Positions 52,214 through 52,407 of a stretch of 52,407 nt of DNA are shown here, piece by piece. The stretch spans positions 1 to 52,407 of the forward strand of contig NZ_SJSO01000031.1 in NCBI RefSeq assembly GCF_004331735.1, in the 5' to 3' direction. The first letter of the stretch is position 1, and each line of letters begins with the position of its first letter. The notes beneath the pieces were generated by a model. That model had not been told where the DNA came from and made no database searches. It saw nothing but the letters and a program-made list of their open reading frames with translations. Source of the DNA: Pedobacter psychrodurus (GTDB lineage: Bacteria; Bacteroidota; Bacteroidia; Sphingobacteriales; Sphingobacteriaceae). A program made the translations under genes and the position numbers.

Positions 52214-52407
52214 CACTCCCAACCGAAAGGAAGTGGGAAAATCGGAACGGCGGATGTCGGAAAGATAACGAAAAAAGATTGAAACAAACGAAAACATGTT
52301 TAAGACGAATAAGACTTAAACGAACTGAAGTTTGAAGATATATAAAAAGACCAACCGCGAGGTTAACGGTCGATAAGTTCTTAAAAGAGATGTCAATGTA
52401 GCGTAGC
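52214..52407 (+). other. Probable leader of an rRNA operon (cut by the window)
   Basis: No reading frame. A GNRA-type hairpin GACCAACC-GCGA-GGTT-aac-GGTC lies at 52349-52371, followed by AAGTTCTTAAAAG, which resembles a boxA antitermination element. The last bases (TGTCAATGTAGCGTAGC) resemble the dispersed word at 442, so a repeat could begin here. The call depends on the three promoters upstream. Confidence 0.4.

Noticed and set aside
52214..52407. Start of a 16S rRNA gene within the window
   Set aside because: The conserved 16S beginning (AGAGTTTGATCCTGGCTCAG) is not present; only promoters and a possible leader are.
1..52407. tRNA genes
   Set aside because: I searched by eye for the GGTTCGAATCC-type T-arm and a terminal CCA with matching acceptor stems on both strands and saw none; a covariance search could still find an unusual one.

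Overview
The window looks like chromosome from a Bacteroidota bacterium of the Sphingobacteriaceae type (Pedobacter-like). The reasons are the repeated TTG-N19-TAnnTTTG promoter architecture, the near absence of Shine-Dalgarno sequences, Bacteroidota-restricted families (DUF2480, DUF3108, DUF3109, DUF6427-like, a lipoprotein form of LptC), and gene-free stretches full of dispersed palindromic repeats. The genus is an inference; no rRNA gene lies inside the window.

Layout. 1-0.25 kb: the tail of an IS110-family transposase that runs off the left edge. 0.76-2.8 kb: a possible 31-residue membrane peptide, an LpxH-like metallophosphoesterase and a GT-B glycosyltransferase. 2.8-4.3 kb: gene-free, with a palindromic element and three tandem ~260-bp repeats. 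4.3-12.6 kb: housekeeping and envelope genes, namely a DUF6427-like membrane protein, coaX, an outer-membrane barrel, lptC, a PpiD/SurA-like isomerase, DUF2480, DUF3108 and DUF3109. 13.0-18.1 kb: rfbBCDA (dTDP-L-rhamnose) and a UDP-HexNAc 6-dehydrogenase. 18.1-19.7 kb: repeats and a broken gene. 19.7-41.9 kb: a Wzx/Wzy-type capsule or exopolysaccharide locus. 42.3-48.5 kb: dxs (minus strand), scpA, glyA and glmS. 49-51.2 kb: a beta-helix lipoprotein and comF, both on the minus strand. 51.2 kb to the end: gene-free, closing with three tandem strong promoters that probably belong to an rRNA operon just beyond the edge.

The polysaccharide locus reads as one assembly line. YwqE-type phosphatase, Wza and Wzc form the export and control module. 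RfbA/RfbB supply dTDP-4-keto-6-deoxyglucose, which goes either to rhamnose (RfbC/D) or to an acylated 3-amino-3,6-dideoxyhexose (two FdtA-like cupins, an FdtB-like aminotransferase, an FdtC-like acyltransferase). A WbpM-like 4,6-dehydratase, a WbpV-like reductase/epimerase and a WbpL/WecA-like transferase would make and load the first sugar (QuiNAc or FucNAc) on undecaprenyl phosphate. Five further glycosyltransferases, a Wzx flippase and a Wzy polymerase would build, flip and polymerise the unit, and a Wzi/RemB-like outer-membrane barrel closes the run. The 28-36 kb part is visibly more AT-rich than its flanks, as is usual for exchanged serotype cassettes.

No wholly new protein system was found. 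The most interesting signals are non-coding: repeat families whose hairpins keep pairing through compensatory changes, a 19-bp inverted-repeat-bounded element whose end recurs inside a broken gene, a perfect 18-bp palindrome filling the spacer of the glmS promoter, and a tandem FdtA-like cupin pair in which one copy has lost the conserved second histidine.
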